NCBI RefSeq assembly: GCF_023715345.1
Contig: NZ_JAMBNY010000001.1
Span: 1,116,001 to 1,180,000, forward strand
DNA from: Paenibacillus camelliae
GTDB lineage: Bacteria > Bacillota > Bacilli > Paenibacillales > Paenibacillaceae
Length of the DNA: 64,000 nucleotides
Direction: 5' to 3'
Made by a program: the position numbers and the translations under genes. Of this stretch, positions 60,413-64,000 are shown piece by piece (positions within the stretch are counted from its first letter, which is position 1; each line of letters begins with the position of its first letter). The notes under the pieces were generated by a model. That model was not told where the DNA came from. It searched no databases and worked only from the letters and a program-made list of their open reading frames with translations.

Positions 60413-60654
60413 AACTTTGATCACGATGCTGCACTGTATGTTTATTCGGCTTCGAATATTGAATTCAGCCGGGCCTTCCGGTACTCACGTACCTATTGCG
60501 TACGCTGCGTTCCTCAGTCCCTAGCTTCTTTCAATCTTCTCGGTGCTGAAAGCTAAAATTTTGAACCTTTATTGGATTGGTAGCTATAAATGTTCAACTT
60601 TGATCACGATGCTGCACTGTATGTTTATTCGGCTTCGAATATTGAATTCAGCCG
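60413..60654. repeat. Perfect 59-bp direct repeat flanking a 124-bp structured spacer
   Basis: The copies at 60413-60471 and 60596-60654 are identical; each starts AACTTTGATCACGATG and ends in an imperfect palindrome, CGGCTTCGAATATT..AATTCAGCCG. The spacer contains GGTACTCACGTACC and GCGTACGC-like inverted segments. There is no ORF with a ribosome binding site. It fills most of the gap between the DUF59 gene and the heme-copper-oxidase-like gene, and looks like an intergenic repeat family with one copy truncated or a recombination footprint. Confidence 0.8.
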
Positions 60655-60670
60655 ATCTATTCCGATGCCG

Positions 60671-61903
60671 CTACCTTCTGAACACTGAGCTGATCAATGC
60701 AATGTAGAAGAAGGAGCATAGAGTAAATATGATTCCCACGATTGAAATAAGCAGCTTGGTGTCTGAAAGCAGCCCCGCAATCATCAATGCACTACTTACT
60801 GCTATTGCTGTTAAACACAATTGCACTTTGCGATCATTCAACAGGTCACTCATTACTGGTGTGCCTCGTTTTCCTGCCTGCTTACCATACTTGTGTGTCC
60901 ACCATAAGAATGGAATAATTTTTGAAGCATAGCTTAATATCATGAGTGAAACCCAGCCACCAAGGTATAGCCAGCCTGCCAAGCGTACAACCTCTTGAGT
61001 CAGCAGCTTCTCTGGCTGCCAAAAGCTATACATTAAAGCGAGAGCCGCGATTATTGCAAAGGCTTGGTTAAAGTACATCGACCACTGAATGCCCGCACCT
61101 GGGTTTCGTTTGTGACGATGCTTACGAATTTGCAGCAAATGTACATTATATACAATGATGGCGGCGGTGAGGATTGCTATCGCAAGCTGCAGCATCCTTG
61201 GTGCTCCGCCAAGCAGGAAGCACAGCGCACCTGCAATAACAGCTGCATTCCATAGGATCATTGTTACCTTCTGCAGTTTCTCTGGATAATTGTGCGACAG
61301 GTAAAACATTGGGAGCATCTTGTAGCTAAAGCCTGTTATCAATAAACCAAACCATCCGATGGTGCCGAGCCATATATGCGCCCCGTACAACCGACCATGC
61401 AGCTCAATCCAATAGCCTAGTGCTAGATTCAATCCCATCAATAATCCTGAAACTGCAGTAAGCACAAGATAGATTACCGCACATGAAGCGCTAATCGTCA
61501 CCGTATTCCACAGCTTCGCACGATACAGTGTAATGGCCATATTGTAGGCGAAAACTAGAATACTGATCATCAGGATCGTTGCGCTTATTGCTATCCAGTA
61601 GATCGCCCCTTGATGGAAGCCATATAACACGCCAACTAAACCGACTGTAAAAAGCACGTAGTGAATATAGCCTAGCTTTTCACTGTAAATGTTGCGCTGC
61701 AGAATAACATGGATAAGCTGATATATAGCGCCCATCGCAAGCATCGTCGCCCAGCCTAACACAAACAAATGAATATGAAACCATCCGCTAGGTCCGCGCA
61801 GCTCCTCAGCGAGCCATTGTGTAAGAGACAGCAAGGAAGCGGTATGGAACGCAACAAAGCCTAGAATTCCAGTTATAATAAACAAGAATGGGAGACGTGA
61901 CAT
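60671..61903 (-). CDS. Heme-copper-oxidase subunit I-like / NnrS-like polytopic membrane protein
   Basis: A 410-residue protein with about twelve membrane helices. Histidines lie in or near helices where heme or copper ligands would be expected: GWFHIHLFVLGWATML (helix 2), YWIELHGRLYGAHIWLGTIGW and FYLSHNY, and IPFLWWTHKYGK. This resembles single-subunit relatives of heme-copper oxidases and NnrS proteins found in denitrification loci. There is no subunit II gene beside it. It starts 14 bases after the DUF2249 gene, in the nirK-linked cluster, so a role in NO or nitrite metabolism is likely. The exact activity is not assignable by eye. Confidence 0.72.
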   Translation of the reverse strand: MSRLPFLFIITGILGFVAFHTASLLSLTQWLAEELRGPSGWFHIHLFVLGWATMLAMGAIYQLIHVILQRNIYSEKLGYIHYVLFTVGLVGVLYGFHQGAIYWIAISATILMISILVFAYNMAITLYRAKLWNTVTISASCAVIYLVLTAVSGLLMGLNLALGYWIELHGRLYGAHIWLGTIGWFGLLITGFSYKMLPMFYLSHNYPEKLQKVTMILWNAAVIAGALCFLLGGAPRMLQLAIAILTAAIIVYNVHLLQIRKHRHKRNPGAGIQWSMYFNQAFAIIAALALMYSFWQPEKLLTQEVVRLAGWLYLGGWVSLMILSYASKIIPFLWWTHKYGKQAGKRGTPVMSDLLNDRKVQLCLTAIAVSSALMIAGLLSDTKLLISIVGIIFTLCSFFYIALISSVFRR

Positions 61904-61917
61904 TGATAACTCCCTCC

Positions 61918-62493
61918 TTATACCTTTCGAATTTTGATCTTTGCTGAACCATCCGCTTGCTCTTCTACCTCATAAGGACATCCCAAGCTATTAAGCTCCT
62001 CAATAAGAAATACGGGGACTCGATCATTATGAATGTGCACCTCATCACCAGCATGACAGCGATCGATCGCAGCTAGCGTACGCATCATAGGCTTTGGTGG
62101 CTCAAGTCCACGGTTGTCTAGCCGAATGATCTTACTATCCTTTGCAGGCTCATCATCAAAGTTAATCTGATCAGTTTCTGCACCCTCTTGCAACCGAATA
62201 TCATTCTCAATTAATATATCTTCTTTACTATCATCTTCGAGCCAATGCTTATTGCTCTTATGGACAAATGTCGTGATCCAGTGCTCCTTGCTTATTTGTT
62301 CAGCTTTGCCGATTAGCCCCTTCATCTTTAGCAGGCCGAGCAGCGGTGTCGGCTTGAATGTAGCATGCAGCAGGAAAATCTCCTTTTTATCGAGCGTCTT
62401 TACCGTATCCATAATAAGCTGAAATGGCTCTAGCTTTTTTCGCAAGTGAGGTCGAACATCAAGCTCAACGACGTTAGCTTCTTTTCTCTCCAT
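61918..62493 (-). CDS. Protein with two DUF2249 domains
   Basis: A 191-residue soluble protein. Both halves match the DUF2249 plan: VVELDVRPHLRKKLEPFQLIMD at the N-terminus, and IRLDNRGLEPPKPMMRTLAAID with LNSLGCPYEVEEQADGSAKIKI at the C-terminus. This is the TusA-like fold (DxR then PP/PF then a C-terminal strand pair), but the Cys of TusA is not obvious at the equivalent place. DUF2249 genes cluster with nitrite/NO respiration genes in other bacteria; the function is unproven. GGAGG precedes the ATG. Confidence 0.85.
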   Translation of the reverse strand: MERKEANVVELDVRPHLRKKLEPFQLIMDTVKTLDKKEIFLLHATFKPTPLLGLLKMKGLIGKAEQISKEHWITTFVHKSNKHWLEDDSKEDILIENDIRLQEGAETDQINFDDEPAKDSKIIRLDNRGLEPPKPMMRTLAAIDRCHAGDEVHIHNDRVPVFLIEELNSLGCPYEVEEQADGSAKIKIRKV

Positions 62494-62600
62494 AATTGTG
62501 CGCCTCCTTTACATTACTAAGCGACGAGCTTATTTACTTCTTGCTGATTTTCACTTGGAATACTGTTGGACCTTGTTCAATTTACTTGATAAGCTCAAAT

Positions 62601-63293
62601 TTATTTAGTTTCCCGAAGCTGCTTTAACGCCTCTAGATCCTTCACAATAATACGATTTCGTTCTACTTGAATCAGGCCTTCCTTATTTAATTGGCTAAGC
62701 AGGCGATTAACTGATTCTCTCGTTGTGCCAACACAATTGGCAAACTCTTGGTTTGTTACCGGCAAATTTATCGTAATAACCTCAGCTTTACTAAGCCCAT
62801 GCTGCTCAGCTAGCAGTAGTAAAAAGGAAAGAATGCGATGCTTTACATCGAGCTCAGACAGCATTTGCAGCTTATCTTGAAGCTCTTTAATTTTATCTCC
62901 CATCACACGCATCATCTTTATAGCAATGCTAGGCATTTGCATCATGAGGCCTTCAAACGTTGCAACGGATATTGCTAACAACGAGGTTTCCACAATGGCT
63001 TCTGCAGTAGCAGGGTAAGGATTAGCATTAAACAATCCAGTGTGTGGAAACATGTCACCAGCCTTCAGAAAGGATACGATTTGCTCATGTCCGCTCTCAT
63101 CAGTTTTATAGGTTTTGATAAGACCCTCTTGGATGAAATAAACTGCTTCCTTATGACTGCCTTCCGTAAATATGATGGACTTTTTTGCTGCGATGCGCTG
63201 ACTGCAAATTTCTTCTACCTGCCTCAGCTCCTCATCGTTCAGATCCTGGAACAGCATAAAATCCTTTAGCATTCGGTTCGTACTTTTCGTCAT
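62601..63293 (-). CDS. Crp/Fnr-family transcriptional regulator
   Basis: A 230-residue regulator with a cyclic-nucleotide-binding-like domain (about 15-125; FTEGSHKEAVYFIQEGLIKTY, FLKAGDMF), a long dimer helix, and a C-terminal winged helix (VTNQEFANCVGTTRESVNRLLSQL). There are only two Cys (about 31 and 188), so the four-Cys Fe-S cluster of E. coli FNR is absent, and the N-terminal Cys run is missing. It may sense NO, redox state or another ligand instead. It lies in the nirK cluster and probably controls it. GAGGTAG precedes the ATG. Confidence 0.9.
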   Translation of the reverse strand: MTKSTNRMLKDFMLFQDLNDEELRQVEEICSQRIAAKKSIIFTEGSHKEAVYFIQEGLIKTYKTDESGHEQIVSFLKAGDMFPHTGLFNANPYPATAEAIVETSLLAISVATFEGLMMQMPSIAIKMMRVMGDKIKELQDKLQMLSELDVKHRILSFLLLLAEQHGLSKAEVITINLPVTNQEFANCVGTTRESVNRLLSQLNKEGLIQVERNRIIVKDLEALKQLRETK

Positions 63294-63336
63294 AGGCTAC
63301 CTCTTTCGTTCATCGTTCATTAGGCTAACGATAAAG

Positions 63337-63750
63337 TTAATGTCCACCACAAGCACCGCCGCAGCCGCAGCCTTCCTTCTTCAATTCACTTAGCTCTGGC
63401 AATCTGTCAAACTCGATCGTTTTGTTGTAAAATTGGCTCATTAGACGGTGCAGCTTACCAAACTCCTGCTCGGCGTATAAATATTGGCGAATAACTGGAT
63501 TTTCATATAAAGCCATCTCCTCCTGCTCATAACTACGAAGCTCCTCAGCTGTTAACTGCTCCCTTTCTTCCTTCTGTTCCAGCTCCTGCTGATGCTGTAA
63601 GAAACGCTTATATTGCTGTACAGCTTCCTCGTCATGGACGAATTGATTAATCATTGCTCGTAAGCTTTTATACGACTCCTGCTGGAGCAGCTCCTTGCAT
63701 AGCTCTGCCACTTTATCAATTAAGGTTTGATTAGCTAGTGTAATAATCAT
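63337..63750 (-). CDS. YlbF/YmcA-family protein with a Cys-rich C-terminal tail
   Basis: A 137-residue, almost wholly helical protein of the YlbF/YmcA (DUF964) class, with long coiled-coil-like helices (QQYKRFLQHQQELEQKEER). It ends in a Cys/Gly tail, EGCGCGGACGGH, containing three Cys and a His. B. subtilis YlbF is part of the YlbF-YmcA-YaaT complex that carries Fe-S clusters; here the tail could bind a metal or Fe-S cluster. AGGAGG precedes the ATG. It starts 33 bases after the nirK stop codon, so it is a nirK operon gene. Confidence 0.78.
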   Translation of the reverse strand: MIITLANQTLIDKVAELCKELLQQESYKSLRAMINQFVHDEEAVQQYKRFLQHQQELEQKEEREQLTAEELRSYEQEEMALYENPVIRQYLYAEQEFGKLHRLMSQFYNKTIEFDRLPELSELKKEGCGCGGACGGH

Positions 63751-63783
63751 CCTTTTTCCTCCTTAGTTTTTCTTTGATAGCCA

Positions 63784-64000
63784 CTACTCTGTTACTCTAA
63801 TCTTTCCTATTGCTCCTTTAGCTGCATGATTGAGCTGATGTGTTAGAAATGAATATTCTCCAGCTTCCGTCACCGTAAACTCAACAATCGCTCCACCGCC
63901 TGCTGGGAGCATAACCGTCTGCATCCCCTTCAATACATTGCTCGGATTACCGTCCAAATAAACGGTATCCATTATCGTCCCTACGACATGGAACGAGGAA
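63784..64000 (-). CDS. nirK: Copper-containing nitrite reductase, C-terminal end
   Basis: The last 71 or so codons of a gene that enters from the right edge. The frame is open to the window end and reads SSFHVVGTIMDTVYLDGNP, then GMQTVMLPAGGGAIVEF and YSFLTHQLNHAAKGAIGKI. This is the second cupredoxin domain of NirK of the Geobacillus/Bacillus type; the His in SSFHVVG is a copper (type 2) ligand. The enzyme reduces nitrite to NO in denitrification. The ATG at 63972 is internal, not the start. Confidence 0.9.
   Translation of the reverse strand, partial: SSFHVVGTIMDTVYLDGNPSNVLKGMQTVMLPAGGGAIVEFTVTEAGEYSFLTHQLNHAAKGAIGKIRVTE

Noticed and set aside
60472..60595. IS element remnant between the 59-bp repeats
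   Set aside because: The spacer is only 124 bases, has no transposase fragment in any frame, and the flanks are direct repeats too long to be target-site duplications.
62586..62598. FNR/CRP-like box TTGATAAGCTCAA before the DUF2249 gene
   Set aside because: The spacing between half-sites is one base short of the TTGA-N6-TCAA pattern and it lies at the crp stop codon; too weak to call.

Overview
The window looks like a chromosome segment of an endospore-forming Paenibacillaceae bacterium (Paenibacillus/Cohnella-like). The grounds are a moderate-to-low GC content, strong AGGAGG-type ribosome binding sites, frequent TTG/GTG starts, a complete gerA-gerB-gerC germinant-receptor operon, YesM/YesN two-component proteins, many AraC regulators and a CcpN/SR1P gluconeogenesis module. 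No rRNA, tRNA, CRISPR array, prophage or IS transposase was recognised. The window cuts a gene at each edge.

Layout. (1) 1-3775: a pentose/galactofuranose-type ABC importer in the order SBP, ATPase, permease, permease (as in E. coli ytfQ-ytfR-ytfT-yjfF), divergent from an AraC protein with a degenerate receiver domain (4117-4890). (2) 4995-6530: an intracellular GH43 enzyme. (3) 6641-9339: a DUF1854 protein coupled to an unusual ABC exporter. (4) 9415-23690: a long operon read leftward: lipoprotein SBP, 965-residue membrane-anchored SBP, MalF/MalG-type permease pair, NHL-TPR protein, Yip1-type membrane protein, DUF5696 lipoprotein, a second permease pair, then a membrane-anchored GH10 xylanase. 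(5) 24299-28333: a 1344-residue protein with two GH43 modules. (6) 28527-36744: YesM-type kinase, lipoprotein SBP, AraC regulator, a divergent isomerase/oxidoreductase operon and a YesN-type response regulator. (7) 37010-39412: GH51 arabinofuranosidase. Regions 1-7 together look like an arabinoxylan utilisation locus: surface endo-xylanase, oligosaccharide uptake through permeases that need an ATPase encoded elsewhere, and debranching by GH43/GH51 enzymes.

(8) 39633-43588: ger operon. (9) 43766-46706 and 55933-58949: uronate genes (uxaC with an oxidoreductase; uxaB-uxaA), each with a divergent AraC gene, plus a CE12-type acetylesterase operon (49259-51097) with its own divergent AraC gene. 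These would serve pectin or glucuronoxylan side chains. A GC-richer map-tetR pair sits between them. (10) 52327-55771: a gluconeogenesis control module (SR1P peptide, glpX, ndk, ccpN, and the regulatory kinase for PEP synthase/PPDK). (11) 60083-64000: a respiratory nitrogen-oxide segment (nirK end, YlbF-like protein with a Cys tail, Crp/Fnr regulator, double-DUF2249 protein, heme-copper-oxidase-like membrane protein, DUF59 protein).

Regulatory DNA visible in the text includes several CcpA cre-like boxes upstream of the glycan genes, many bidirectional terminators between convergent genes, an 18-bp palindrome before glpX, four 12-bp tandem repeats before one araC gene, three tandem structured repeats at 23877-24209, and a perfect 59-bp direct repeat at 60413/60596. 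The least understood parts are the compound ABC operon at 10845-23690, the DUF1854-ABC pair, and the nir-linked proteins. Function calls rest on motif recognition by eye; no database search was run.
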